A stretch of 64,000 nt of DNA from Chlorobiota bacterium. GTDB lineage: Bacteria; Bacteroidota; Chlorobiia; Chlorobiales; Chlorobiaceae. The notes beneath the pieces were generated by a model. It had not been told where the DNA came from, made no database searches, and worked only from the letters and a program-made list of their open reading frames with translations. Shown here piece after piece: positions 47,291 through 56,338 of the stretch. Location: assembly GCA_016868665.1 (NCBI GenBank), contig VGGK01000005.1, forward strand, positions 1 to 64,000, in the 5' to 3' direction. The position numbers and the translations under genes were made by a program. Positions within the stretch are counted from its first letter, which is position 1. Each line of letters begins with the position of its first letter.

Positions 47291-47418
47291 ATTGTTTGGA
47301 ACTCCATGCTTGTTTAAGAAAACCGGATTTTGAAATGTTTTATAATTTACCTAACGAAAAAGGTTTATTCAAAAAAAAACATCTTCGGTTCGGTTCCCTG
47401 CTCCCTGTCGATAAGGGT

Positions 47419-48105
47419 TCAGTCTTTAAGTGACTGAATCAGTTTTTCATAACCGCTGTCGGTGTGGCGCGCAATTTCACCGGTCACCAGGTAAATGACC
47501 TCGCTGGCGATTCTCGTTGCATGATCGGCCATTCTCTCGATATACCTCGAAATGCTGAGCGCGGCGATCAGCTGATCGACATCGGCATCCGAATCTTTCA
47601 TCTGACGGGCGACCTTTTTGAATACAGCGCTGTGCATGGCGTCGATCTCTTCGTCCATAGCCTCTACCCGGTCGGCAAGAATACGATCCTTGTTGACGAA
47701 CGCCTCTATGGATTTTGCGGTCATCTCTCCGGCATGCCGGCCCATGTTCCCGAAATCGAACCTGTCGAGCATCTCCGGACCGATTTCCGGCATCCGCTCG
47801 ATGATATGCACCGCAAGATCGCCTATCCGCTCGAGATCGTCGTTGATCTTCATGATGGTCACTATGGTGCGCAGATCGCGGGCGACCGGCTGCTGCAGGG
47901 CAAGAAACGCGAGACAGCGTTCTTCGAGCCTTACCTCTGTCATATCGATTTCGTCATCCATCAGCCTGATCGCTCTGGCACGCTCTTCATCCTGACGCCT
48001 TACGGCATCGAGGGCATCGTAAAAATTCTGCAGAACCTTGTTGGACAGCTCGACAAGCGCCTCCGACAGCTCTCTGATATGTTCGTGTACCGGCCTGTCT
48101 GACAT
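47419..48105 (-). CDS. phoU: Phosphate signalling protein PhoU
   Basis: A 228-residue two-bundle helical regulator that restrains Pst uptake and PhoR-type signalling. It has the paired PhoU motifs: MDDEIDMTEVRLEERCLAFL, TIVTIMKINDDLERIGDLAV in the first half, and EAMDEEIDAMHSAVFKKVAR, AALSISRYIERMADHATRIA in the second. Length normal. It follows pstB by 18 bases in the pst operon, the usual position. Confidence 0.93.
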   Translation of the reverse strand: MSDRPVHEHIRELSEALVELSNKVLQNFYDALDAVRRQDEERARAIRLMDDEIDMTEVRLEERCLAFLALQQPVARDLRTIVTIMKINDDLERIGDLAVHIIERMPEIGPEMLDRFDFGNMGRHAGEMTAKSIEAFVNKDRILADRVEAMDEEIDAMHSAVFKKVARQMKDSDADVDQLIAALSISRYIERMADHATRIASEVIYLVTGEIARHTDSGYEKLIQSLKD

Positions 48106-48123
48106 GGCGGTAAAATGGTTTCG

Positions 48124-48984
48124 TTAGCTGAATCTTCCGGTAATGTAATCTTCGGTCATCCGGTCTTTCGGGTTTGTGAACAGTTGTGCGGTCGGCGCAT
48201 ACTCGACCAGCACCCCTTCGTAAAAAAACATGGTATAGTCGGACACTCTCGATGCCTGCTGCATATTGTGCGTGACGATCATGATCGTGTAGCTTCCGCG
48301 CAGTTCCTGAATAAGATCCTCGATCTTGGCGGTAGCTTTGGGATCGAGCGCGGAAGTCGGTTCGTCAAGCAGAAGGATTTCCGGCTCTACGGCAAGCGCG
48401 CGGGCCACGCAGAGCCGCTGCTGCTGTCCGCCGCTGAGGCCAAGCGCGTTCCTGTCGAGCCGATCGCTCACCTCGTCCCATAATGCAGCTTTGCGCAGGC
48501 TGCGTTCGACAACTTCGGCGAGCTGCTTCCTGTCGTTCATCCCGTGCAGTCTCGGACCGTAGGCGATATTGTCGAAAATGGATTTTGGAAACGGATTCGG
48601 CTTCTGGAACACCATGCCGATTTTCTTGCGAAGCAGAACTTCGTCGGTGAATTTACCATAAATATCTTCGCCGTCAAACAGCAACGCCCCGGTCGTATGG
48701 CAACCCGGTATCAGATCGTTCATCCGGTTGATCGCCCTGAGATAGGTGCTTTTTCCGCAGCCGCTTGGCCCGATGATGGATGTCACGTATTTTGAAAGCA
48801 CATCGGCATTGACTTTTTTTACAGCTTCGAATTCGCCGTAATAGATTGAAAAAACCTTTGCCGTAACATGGGGGTTGCCGCCGCCCGATATCTGTTTCCT
48901 TTCGGAAGGCAGATAAATATCTCGCATAGCGGTTTTCACCTGCTCTATCTGTGATGTATCTCTGCCATCTGCTGTCATCTGCAT
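48124..48984 (-). CDS. pstB: Phosphate import ATPase PstB
   Basis: Nucleotide-binding subunit of the PstSCAB phosphate importer. In 286 residues: Walker [12 protein letters not shown] (about 73-83), the Q-loop [19 protein letters not shown], signature [20 protein letters not shown], Walker [13 protein letters not shown]-loop MIVTHNMQQ. An N-terminal extension of about 40 residues before the ABC core ([20 protein letters not shown]) is somewhat longer than usual. It lies 5 bases after pstA and 18 before phoU. Confidence 0.96.
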   Translation of the reverse strand: MQMTADGRDTSQIEQVKTAMRDIYLPSERKQISGGGNPHVTAKVFSIYYGEFEAVKKVNADVLSKYVTSIIGPSGCGKSTYLRAINRMNDLIPGCHTTGALLFDGEDIYGKFTDEVLLRKKIGMVFQKPNPFPKSIFDNIAYGPRLHGMNDRKQLAEVVERSLRKAALWDEVSDRLDRNALGLSGGQQQRLCVARALAVEPEILLLDEPTSALDPKATAKIEDLIQELRGSYTIMIVTHNMQQASRVSDYTMFFYEGVLVEYAPTAQLFTNPKDRMTEDYITGRFS

Positions 48985-48989
48985 GATCC

Positions 48990-50336
48990 TCAGCCTTTTA
49001 ATTTTTTGGAAATACGCGCTCTCAGAAGAATTGCCGAAAGATTCAGCAGCAGCACGATCGAAACAAGCGCAAGCACCATCCCGTACTGCACATGGCGTAT
49101 TTCTGCCGCTGCCTCATGTTCGCTTGCAAGGTTGTAGATATTCCACGAAAGCGCAGGGGTTGGTGACGATAAAACGTCGGCAATACCTATCGCCGAACCC
49201 ACGCTGACAGCTGCGGTGAATATGATCGGCGCGGTTTCGCCTGCTGCCCTGCCGAGACTGATAACCCCGCCGGTAAGAATACCGGGAAGGGCGGCGGGAA
49301 GAATAACCGTCATAATGGTGTTCCACTTCGTCGAACCAAGGCTCAGCGATGCCTCCTTGTAGGTCTTCGGTACAGAAAGAATCGCCTCTTCGGCCGCGCG
49401 GATAATGGTAGGCAAAATCATGATAGCGAGCGTCAGAGAACCGGCGAGCACGCTTTTCGACTCAGAAACCTTGAGCGTGTTGATGAAAAACGCCAGGCCG
49501 AACAGTCCGAAAACGATACTCGGCACGCCGGCCAGCGTACTGTTGGCGCTGCGAAGCATGCTTGTGAAGAAACCGTCACGGGCATACTCGGTAAAATAAA
49601 TGGCCGCAATGACGCCCAGAGGAAACGCAAAAAGCATGGCACCGACGGCAAGAAAGAACGTTCCCTGAATTTCCGGCCAGACCCCTCCGAAAATATGAGA
49701 ATCCACAGAACTGTCCGTCAGAAAACCCCAGTAGACGGTAAACCGGGGCTGAAGCATCTTGTCGAGATTGTTTTCAACATACGGAAACAGCCTGACGAGT
49801 GACGTGCCCTCGAACTCGGCGGCACGGCTGACGAAATACTCCTTTGCCATCGAATTCGGATCGGAATAATCCCATTTCGCCTCATATAACAGCTCATGCA
49901 GCTTCTCCTCGGCCTTCTCCCACCGAGTCTGGCCATACCTGTACCTTGTCAGAATAGCCTCCTCATCTCCGGGCAGCGGGCCGATAAGATGGCGAAGCGC
50001 CGTTTGCACAGGGCCATATTTCGAACGGAATTCCTGCTGACGTACAGGCTCCATCGTCTCCATCTCGGCTTCAAATCGCGAGAGCATGCTGTACGCCTCC
50101 TTGCGGTAGATTCCGGCAGCTGCGTTTTCCTTGTCGAGTTCAGCCTTGTCGCCCTTTCCGAATTCATTATAAAGCATGTTGCGATGCTCGATCGTTTCGG
50201 TGAAAAACACCGCCCCCAGTCCATTGTATACGATCGGAACGATAACAATCAGCAGCGCGATCCCCATGACGGCAATAGAACCGATACCGACGGCGCTGAA
50301 CGAACGATCAAGGATTTTTCTTGTTCCAAGGTTCAT
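48990..50336 (-). CDS. pstA: Phosphate permease PstA with large periplasmic insertion
   Basis: A 448-residue protein, about 150 longer than the usual 280-300. After the first helix ([20 protein letters not shown]) comes a hydrophilic, helix-rich stretch of about 170 residues (e.g. [40 protein letters not shown]) before the classic PstA membrane domain. That domain includes the EAA-type motif [20 protein letters not shown] and [15 protein letters not shown]. The insert is likely periplasmic; it may correspond to a DUF3333-like N-domain, but I am not sure. It lies 52 bases after pstC and 5 before pstB. Confidence 0.92.
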   Translation of the reverse strand: MNLGTRKILDRSFSAVGIGSIAVMGIALLIVIVPIVYNGLGAVFFTETIEHRNMLYNEFGKGDKAELDKENAAAGIYRKEAYSMLSRFEAEMETMEPVRQQEFRSKYGPVQTALRHLIGPLPGDEEAILTRYRYGQTRWEKAEEKLHELLYEAKWDYSDPNSMAKEYFVSRAAEFEGTSLVRLFPYVENNLDKMLQPRFTVYWGFLTDSSVDSHIFGGVWPEIQGTFFLAVGAMLFAFPLGVIAAIYFTEYARDGFFTSMLRSANSTLAGVPSIVFGLFGLAFFINTLKVSESKSVLAGSLTLAIMILPTIIRAAEEAILSVPKTYKEASLSLGSTKWNTIMTVILPAALPGILTGGVISLGRAAGETAPIIFTAAVSVGSAIGIADVLSSPTPALSWNIYNLASEHEAAAEIRHVQYGMVLALVSIVLLLNLSAILLRARISKKLKG

Positions 50337-50388
50337 GATTGCAGATTCTGATTATAAAAACATCCCTTGCATTCCGGAAACGAGAGGC

Positions 50389-51552
50389 TCATTGACCCGA
50401 AAGGATCTTTCTCTGGCGAACCACAATCCGTTCGCTGACGAGATTGCTGAAAAAACTGATAACAAGCAGGAAAAGACCCATGGCGAAAAGCACATGGTAG
50501 CGTTCCGAACCGGTGACCTGATCGGCCTCTCCCATATCGCCGGCGATGGTGGCCGTCAATGTCCTTACAGCCTCAAGGTAGTTGAACCATGGTTCAGGAA
50601 TATGCGACGAGTTGCCCGATGCCATCCAGACAACCATGGTCTCGCCAAGCGCGCGCATGATACCGAGAATCACGGCAGCAAGAATACCACTGCTCGCAGC
50701 CGGAAGAACGGTTCTCACAATGGTTTCAGCCCGGGTGGAACCAAGCGCATAACTCCCCTCGCGCAACTCTCTGCCTACCGCCTGCAAGGCGTCTTCGGAG
50801 ACGCTGACGATGGTCGGGAGCGCCATGAAACTCAGAATAATGGAAACGTTCAGAGCATTGGTACCTGACATAATTTCTATCTGACGCAGCACCGAACCGA
50901 CCCAGTAGAGAAATCCGAGTGCAGCTGCACCAAAGACCACAAGCAGCGTTGTCGACATCATCTGCCGCTTGTTCTGGTCCTCCATGTTCGCGGTCAGGAG
51001 ATCGGATATGACGATAATCGCCAGCAGCAGAAACGGAGCGGCAAGCACCCACCAGGCCCACATGAGAATTGGCCCTCCCTGGGTCTGAAGGAGCGGAGCA
51101 AATATGACAAGGGCAAAAAAGCCGAAGGCGACGGAAGGAATAGCGGCAAGCATTTCGATAACCGGCTTGGCATATTGCCTTACGGAAAAAGGGAGGATGT
51201 CGCTGAGGCAGATCGCTGCGGAAACTCCCATGGGAACGGCCAGCAGCGTCGAACCGAGCGTAACCATGAGGCTGCCGTATATGATGGCAAGTGCGCCGAA
51301 CTTGCCGGGATCGTCTGCCGGATACCAGTCAGTGCTGGTAAAAAACTCGGCGAATCCCCTCAACTGGAAATAGGGAATGGCGTCTACCGCCACGAAATAA
51401 AAAATGAAAAACACGACGATCGCCACAAACGAGGCAATCAGAAGCAGTGTCGATTCGCCGACTGTCCTGGCAAATTTCTGGATCTTCCTTTTCCCGGCAC
51501 TTACAACGAATGCGCCGGATCGGCCGCTCTCTTTCCTGACATCTTCACTCAT
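50389..51552 (-). CDS. pstC: Phosphate permease PstC
   Basis: Membrane subunit of the PstSCAB importer. I start at ATG 51550-51552 (MSEDVRKESGRSGAFVV); readings from 51606 or 51684 are longer by 18 or 44 residues, the latter only seven bases after a terminator stem. From 51552 it has 387 residues. There are about six to seven helices (LLLIASFVAIVVFFIFYFVA, ATIYGSLMV-like segments) and the EAA-type loop LREGSYALGSTRAETIVRTV and IMRALGETMVVWMA. It precedes pstA by 52 bases. No other odd features. Confidence 0.9.
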   Translation of the reverse strand: MSEDVRKESGRSGAFVVSAGKRKIQKFARTVGESTLLLIASFVAIVVFFIFYFVAVDAIPYFQLRGFAEFFTSTDWYPADDPGKFGALAIIYGSLMVTLGSTLLAVPMGVSAAICLSDILPFSVRQYAKPVIEMLAAIPSVAFGFFALVIFAPLLQTQGGPILMWAWWVLAAPFLLLAIIVISDLLTANMEDQNKRQMMSTTLLVVFGAAALGFLYWVGSVLRQIEIMSGTNALNVSIILSFMALPTIVSVSEDALQAVGRELREGSYALGSTRAETIVRTVLPAASSGILAAVILGIMRALGETMVVWMASGNSSHIPEPWFNYLEAVRTLTATIAGDMGEADQVTGSERYHVLFAMGLFLLVISFFSNLVSERIVVRQRKILSGQ

Positions 51553-51690
51553 AACGATGGAATTGATTTCCGTATCATTGCCGGAACAAGCCTGTTCCGT
51601 CTTCATTTTCGAACGCCACAATCTACAGTCCTTTTCTGCAAGAAAAAACCGGATAATGTTACAAGTATGCAACAACTCCGGCACGGCAAC

Positions 51691-51728
51691 AAAAAAGCCG
51701 ACACCACATACGATTATGGATCGGCTTT
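51691..51728 (-). terminator. Terminator between second pstS and pstC
   Basis: AAAGCCGA (51694-51701) pairs with TCGGCTTT (51721-51728), followed on the minus strand by TTTTTT (complement of 51691-51696). It lies just after the pstS-like gene and just before pstC, so the permease genes must rely on read-through or an internal promoter. Confidence 0.8.
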
Positions 51729-51756
51729 ACTCATGTACATCCCTCTCTCCTTCCGG

Positions 51757-52587
51757 TTACCTGACGATAAAACCGAGCTCCGAGATCATCCTTTTGCCGT
51801 CGGGAGTCCCGGCAAGATCTATAAATGTTTTCAGCTTCCCGGAAGGCATACCGGCAGTATAGAAATACAGGGGCCTCGATACCGTGTATGTTCCGCTTTT
51901 CACCGTTGCTTTTGAAGGAAGAATACCATTGACCGCTACCGGTTTGACGGAACGGTCCACAAAACCGAGACCAAGAAATCCGATTGCCGAACGGGTTGAA
52001 GCAATCCGGTTCTTGATGGCGCCGTTGCTGGCCTGTGTTTCGGCGGTTCTGGAAATCGGGGCGGTTTTTCCCATGACCAGTTCCTTGAACGCTTCCTGGG
52101 TACCACTGTTCGACTCGCGCTGGATCACCACGATTTTCGCATTCGGCCCGCCAACCTGGTTCCAGTTGGTGACGCGTCCGGAATAAATATCTCTCAGCTG
52201 TGTCTTGGTCAGGTTTCTGACGGGATTGCCAGGATGGACAACCATGGCGATACCGTCAAGAGCAACGATATGCTGCACCAGAGTGACGCCTTTTTTCCTC
52301 GCGGCTTCAAGCTCCTGAGGCTTCATGGCCCTCGACATACTTGCGATATCGCAGGTATTATTGATAAGGCTTTTCGCGCCGTTCCCGCTCCCCGACTCGC
52401 TCACCGTCACCTTTACGCCGTATTTTTTCGTAAAGTATGCAGCAAACGACTTCGCAAGCGGCCCGACGGTCGTCGATCCGTCGAGCACAATAGTATTGCC
52501 CGCTGCAGCATGCACGGGAACCGAAAACACAAGAGAGAGCAGCGCAAGCAACAGTATGTTTTTCATCGTTTTCATCATGTCAGACAT
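51757..52587 (-). CDS. pstS: Phosphate-binding protein PstS (copy 2)
   Basis: Periplasmic phosphate-binding protein of 276 residues with signal peptide (ILLLALLSLVFSVPVHA). Typical segments are IVLDGSTTVGPLAKSFAAYF, SESGSGNGAKSLINNTCDIA, IYSGRVTNWNQVGGPNAKIV and IQRESNSGTQEAFKELVMGK. These residues line the phosphate site. It is closely similar to the copy at 52712-53527, showing a tandem duplication. The ATG at 52585-52587 is used, though a Met 5 or 8 residues in would leave a better signal peptide. A terminator hairpin lies on each side. Confidence 0.92.
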   Translation of the reverse strand: MSDMMKTMKNILLLALLSLVFSVPVHAAAGNTIVLDGSTTVGPLAKSFAAYFTKKYGVKVTVSESGSGNGAKSLINNTCDIASMSRAMKPQELEAARKKGVTLVQHIVALDGIAMVVHPGNPVRNLTKTQLRDIYSGRVTNWNQVGGPNAKIVVIQRESNSGTQEAFKELVMGKTAPISRTAETQASNGAIKNRIASTRSAIGFLGLGFVDRSVKPVAVNGILPSKATVKSGTYTVSRPLYFYTAGMPSGKLKTFIDLAGTPDGKRMISELGFIVR

Positions 52588-52646
52588 TGATTTTTTTGCA
52601 GTTGATCTGTCTTTGAAGGTATGAAAAGAGCCGGGAATATAAAACC

Positions 52647-52676
52647 GAAAAGCCGTCAGGGGGCTGACGGCTTTTC
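52647..52676. terminator. Bidirectional terminator between the two pstS genes
   Basis: Perfect stem GAAAAGCCGTCAG / CTGACGGCTTTTC (52647-52659 with 52664-52676) with a GGGG loop. T-runs are inside the stem on both strands. It should lower read-through from the first pstS into the second. Confidence 0.85.
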
Positions 52677-52711
52677 AGAGAAAGAACGGGGAAAGAAACC
52701 AAGAGTTACTG

Positions 52712-53527
52712 TCAGCGGTTCACAAAACCAAGCTCAGAAATCATGCGTTTGCCTTCGGCAGTATTCTTAAGATCGATGAACTGTTTGACCACGCCGGTTG
52801 GCTGTCCGTTGGTGTACATGAAAAGCGGACGGGAAATCGGATAGGTACCGTTCCTCACCGTGCGTTCGTCAGGCTCGACGCCGTCAACCTTGAGCGGCTT
52901 CACCGAATCATCCACGAAACCGAGACCAATAAAGCCTATAGCGCCTGGAGTCGAAGCAACGCGATTCTTTACGGCACCGTTGCTGGCCTGTGTTTCGGCA
53001 CGCTTTGAAACCGGATTATCTTTACCCATAACAAGCGAAACGAAAGAATCCTGGGTACCACTGTTCGATTCGCGCTGAATCTTCACGATCGGCGCGCTCG
53101 GGCCACCAACCTGATTCCAGTTGGTAACTTTTCCGGTATAGATATCGCGGATCTGTGCTTTCGACAACTTCTGCACCCGATTGCTCGGATGCACCACAAC
53201 AGCAAGACCGTCGAGAGCAACGATGTGCTCCACAGGATTGACGCCTTTGCTTTTGGCTGCGGCAATCTCCTTATCCTTCATCTCGCGCGACAAATTCGCA
53301 ATATCGCAGGTTTTGTTGATAAGGCTCTTGGCGCCGTTGCCGGAACCGGACTCGCTCACCGTAACCTGAACGCCTGTGGTCTTGGTGAAATACGAAGCGA
53401 ATGATTTGGCGATAGGACCCACCGTGGTGGAACCGTCCATCACGATCTTGCTGGCCGCATCGGCAGTACCCGCGGCCATAAAACCGAGAACCGCCGCACT
53501 GAAAGCTATTTTCCTGAATAAATTCAT
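52712..53527 (-). CDS. pstS: Phosphate-binding protein PstS (copy 1)
   Basis: A 271-residue periplasmic binding protein. The start is ATG 53525-53527 (MNLFRKIAFSAAVLGFMAAG, signal peptide ending ADA); a 38-residue-longer reading has a Cys-rich non-signal N-terminus and is rejected. It has IVMDGSTTVGPIAKSFASYF, SGSGNGAKSLINKTCDIANL, VTNWNQVGGPSAPIVKIQRE and the SNSGTQDSFVSLVMGK loop. Very similar to the downstream copy. It follows the porin gene (149-base gap with a stable hairpin), so the unit probably begins at the porin. Confidence 0.93.
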   Translation of the reverse strand: MNLFRKIAFSAAVLGFMAAGTADAASKIVMDGSTTVGPIAKSFASYFTKTTGVQVTVSESGSGNGAKSLINKTCDIANLSREMKDKEIAAAKSKGVNPVEHIVALDGLAVVVHPSNRVQKLSKAQIRDIYTGKVTNWNQVGGPSAPIVKIQRESNSGTQDSFVSLVMGKDNPVSKRAETQASNGAVKNRVASTPGAIGFIGLGFVDDSVKPLKVDGVEPDERTVRNGTYPISRPLFMYTNGQPTGVVKQFIDLKNTAEGKRMISELGFVNR

Positions 53528-53598
53528 TGTTTTCTGACTGTTTGATTTGTTAAAGCAATAATAGAGATCCGCACAAACCGATTTACCCGGCATACAGC

Positions 53599-53621
53599 CG
53601 GCTGCCCCACACGGGCAGCCG
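53599..53621. other. Stable GC hairpin between porin and pstS
   Basis: GGCTGCCC (53600-53607) pairs with GGGCAGCC (53613-53620). No T-run follows on either strand, so it is more likely an mRNA-stabilising or processing stem than a terminator. It could set the porin/pstS expression ratio. Confidence 0.5.
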
Positions 53622-53675
53622 AGCTGCGAAAGAACAGCCACACACCTGAAGAGAAAAAACAGAGACGTACAAAGA

Positions 53676-54824
53676 TCAGAACTTCACAACCACGTCAGCC
53701 TGCAGCAGATGGTTGGTGACGCTGTCATCATCGATCTTGCTGAAATTCATATAGGTCGCGCCAAGCGTCATGTTCTGCACCAGATGGTATGTCGCATTCA
53801 GCTTGAAGCCTTCGAGATCGGTCGAAGAACCTCCGTTGCGATCAGAGTCGGTAAGGAAGGTCACTGCATCCTTTTCGATGGTGACATACTCGCCGCTGAC
53901 CGCCCACTCTCCGGGATTCTTGGCGCCGCCGATCTGCAGGCCGATAAGATAGGCGTCGCGCTTGTCGTCTTCGATATACTTCCTGTCGGAACGGGTCGCA
54001 TCATTTGACGCGGTATTGAACGCATACTGACCATACACCTTCCAGGGAACGGTTTCGGTAATAGAGCCGCCTACGCTTGCGAACAGCTCGACGATATTGA
54101 AATCCTTGCCCCTGTAATCAAAATCAGGCTTGGAGCCCAGATCCGGATCATCAGAGCGTTTGACATCAAGATTTACAAGGTCGTAATAACCTGCGCCAAT
54201 TTTGTAGCTCAGATCACTGACTTCGCCTGTATAGGCAAGCTGAGCAGAAACGATATATCCGTCAACTTCCCTATAGTCTGGAGCAGCTTTATCATCACCG
54301 TTGTTCTCGTTTACTGCATAGTATCCCAAGACCGCATTGACGCCATCCTTCTCCTTTCCGTCTGCGTCTTTCCCGTACTGCAGGGTTGCTCCCTCAAGGG
54401 TGATATCGCTGTCCCATACAAGATCCTTCATGACGATGAGTGTTTTCGCAACATCCCGTTTACCGAGAATAACATTGACGTCGCCGTTCAGGAACATCGG
54501 GTGGTAATCGACGAATGCCTCATTCAGATAGATACCATCGGCTAAAAACGAATCATCGAAGGTCTCGTTCCTTGAGGTTGTCTCGCTGCCGCCTGTCGAA
54601 AGCTGCAGACCGGCAGAAAGCTCTTCGGTGATCCATGGATAAACGCCGAAACGCACGCGCATGCGGTGACGGTCGCGGCTGTGATCGTCGTCTTTGGATT
54701 CGTTATCCTTGAATGTCGATTCGTAACGGTAGCGAATATCTCCTTTCCAGTTCCAGTCAACGGCCTCTGCGTTGTTGTAGCCGATGGCAGCTGCCAGACC
54801 GACCAGTAAAGCGACTCTTTTCAT
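53676..54824 (-). CDS. Outer-membrane porin, beside phosphate genes
   Basis: A 382-residue beta-barrel protein from ATG 54822-54824 (MKRVALLVGLAAAIGYNNAE), with signal peptide. The sequence alternates polar/hydrophobic strands (VDWNWKGDIRYRYESTFKDN, YIVSAQLAYTGEVSDLSYKI, YLIGLQIGG) and ends in Phe (LLQADVVVKF), the usual porin terminus. It fits the Porin_5-like 'putative porin' group. Position at the head of the pst genes suggests phosphate-starvation induction, like PhoE or OprP, but substrate selectivity is not visible. A faint TTGTAGC...CCGTAAC tandem motif lies about 100 bases upstream. Confidence 0.85.
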   Translation of the reverse strand: MKRVALLVGLAAAIGYNNAEAVDWNWKGDIRYRYESTFKDNESKDDDHSRDRHRMRVRFGVYPWITEELSAGLQLSTGGSETTSRNETFDDSFLADGIYLNEAFVDYHPMFLNGDVNVILGKRDVAKTLIVMKDLVWDSDITLEGATLQYGKDADGKEKDGVNAVLGYYAVNENNGDDKAAPDYREVDGYIVSAQLAYTGEVSDLSYKIGAGYYDLVNLDVKRSDDPDLGSKPDFDYRGKDFNIVELFASVGGSITETVPWKVYGQYAFNTASNDATRSDRKYIEDDKRDAYLIGLQIGGAKNPGEWAVSGEYVTIEKDAVTFLTDSDRNGGSSTDLEGFKLNATYHLVQNMTLGATYMNFSKIDDDSVTNHLLQADVVVKF

Positions 54825-54983
54825 AACTCGATTGTGTTGGTTAGTATGTTGCATTCGTGAATACGGCCATGCTCACAAGCATGTTCCTGATTCGTGAGAC
54901 AATCTACCACTCCTTCTGTTGAGGAATTGTTACGGAACCGCTACAAGATTGCAAACAAACAGGCAGTGGCCGGGAAACGCCTG

Positions 54984-55244
54984 CTACAGTGAGATATCGG
55001 TAACAATCACCGCCCCTTTGAAACGGCCGTCGGGAAACACCACGCGCCCTTTCGAGTTGATGACGAGGTGCGGAAAACCGTTCTTTGAAAGCAGATCGAG
55101 CAGCTTCAGCAGATCCTTCCGCCCCGACGGTTTGATGATAAGATCCGCAAGCGCATTGACCTTACGGACCTCATGCGCCTTCAGCTCCTCATGCACGTAA
55201 AATTCCGCATCGATATCCGCCCTCAGTTCATCGAGCCGCAGCAT
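54984..55244 (-). CDS. Small conserved-looking hypothetical protein
   Basis: An 86-residue protein with no signal or membrane segment: DELRADIDAEFYVHEELKAH, then NALADLIIKPSGRKDLLKLL, LLSKNGFPHLVINSKGRVVF, FPDGRFKGAVIVTDISL. The alternating strand/helix order looks like a small alpha/beta fold. I do not recognise the family. It is separated from the porin gene (160 bases downstream), and its upstream region is the repeat-containing gap 55245-55666. It is on the minus strand like its neighbours. The reading is supported only by length and a protein-like composition. Confidence 0.4.
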   Translation of the reverse strand: MLRLDELRADIDAEFYVHEELKAHEVRKVNALADLIIKPSGRKDLLKLLDLLSKNGFPHLVINSKGRVVFPDGRFKGAVIVTDISL

Positions 55245-55425
55245 ATGTGTCCTCTCCCTTGTTTTGATTCAATACCTCCCCACTCTCCCGCAATTTGCAG
55301 GCAAAAAAACGGAATATCGGGTGCTTTGCATCCGGGAGTATCTCTCGCTGACGCATAGAGGGAGTATCATTCGCTTCGCGCGGCATAAGAATTTTTCTCG
55401 TTCCAACTCTTTACTCCCGTCTTCC

Positions 55426-55460
55426 ATCCGTGTAAATCCGCTTTCAATCAGCGGGAACCG
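55426..55460. repeat. ATCCGTG-type intergenic repeat, copy 1
   Basis: The plus strand reads ATCCGTGTAAATCCGC followed by ATCAGCGGGAACCGCG. This resembles a widely scattered short repeat family, built on ATCCGTG/ATCAGCGG units, found in many bacterial genomes. It lies in the 421-base gap 55245-55666, which I see to hold no gene. Confidence 0.5.
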
Positions 55461-55542
55461 CGTTCTTCCTCTTATAGCCGGATAGCGAGACAGCTGGATG
55501 GCTCAATAGCAAGAAAACATCACCCATAGCGCTTAACCCATT

Positions 55543-55573
55543 AATCCGTGCCAATCCGTGAAAATCCGTGGGC
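55543..55573. repeat. ATCCGTG-type repeat, copy 2: three tandem units
   Basis: AATCCGTG occurs three times at a 10-base period (starting 55543, 55553 and 55563), ending GGGC. It is the same repeat family as 55426-55460. Confidence 0.6.
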
Positions 55574-55666
55574 AAAAATCTTCCTCCTTTCTTCTGCTCC
55601 TTACTCCCGGGCGGCAAGCCTCCCGATACTCCTGCGCGTACACGCGCCGGACTTCCCGCTAACGGC

Positions 55667-56338
55667 TCACGATCTTCTCCCCCCTTCCGCCACCAGCTTT
55701 CTGCGCTTGCGCTCGACGAGAGCGTGCATCCCTTCGGTAAGCTCGGAGTAGATGCGATTCCTGCTGTCCTTGACCCGGCTGTAGAGTTTCAGGATATCGA
55801 GCGTGAGGATGATTCTCGTGGAACTGCAATTCAGATCTCCGAACAGATGCCTCCCGATCACTTCGAAGCCAAGTACCCGCGTATGGAAGTTCAGCGGGGA
55901 GTGCTTCTCGTTTTCGAAAACGTCGGTTATGAAATGGGTATAATCCCTCTCGACAACCTCCTCGGTAGCCGCACGCATCAAGCGCAGGGCGATACGATGG
56001 TTTCTGCGATACTCCCCGGGAATCATGAACCTCCCGATTTCCACATACCTGCCCAGCCCCTTCAGGTAGTCGGTATCTATGCCCGGCATAAAGGTAACCT
56101 GATACTCCTCGGGAAGATTGAGCGGGGGATCGTACAACAGCCGGAGCACTCCGGCAGGTCGCCCGTTCACCCGCGCAAGAAACCAGGAAAACTGCTGGTC
56201 TTCTGCAAGATCTTCGGGAATCTGCGAATGGGCGCTGCTGATCCAGTTTTTCTCGTTCTGAAAAACCTGCTCGATAATACCGATAACAGCCTGGCGGTCG
56301 TCGCCGCCAAGCACGCGCTGAACCGTTATACCGGACAT
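55667..56338 (-). CDS. GNAT-type N-acyltransferase (FeeM/OlsB-like)
   Basis: A 223-residue GNAT-fold protein: LARVNGRPAGVLRLLYDPPL, GRYVEIGRFMIPGEYRRNHR, ALRLMRAATEEVVERDYTHF, FHTRVLGFEVIGRHLF. The size and layout suit GNATs that acylate amino acids or make ornithine lipids (FeeM, OlsB) or autoinducer-synthase-like enzymes. It overlaps the PlsC-like gene by 13 bases, as olsB and olsA can be paired. The acyl donor and acceptor are unknown. No membrane segment. Confidence 0.55.
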   Translation of the reverse strand: MSGITVQRVLGGDDRQAVIGIIEQVFQNEKNWISSAHSQIPEDLAEDQQFSWFLARVNGRPAGVLRLLYDPPLNLPEEYQVTFMPGIDTDYLKGLGRYVEIGRFMIPGEYRRNHRIALRLMRAATEEVVERDYTHFITDVFENEKHSPLNFHTRVLGFEVIGRHLFGDLNCSSTRIILTLDILKLYSRVKDSRNRIYSELTEGMHALVERKRRKLVAEGGRRS

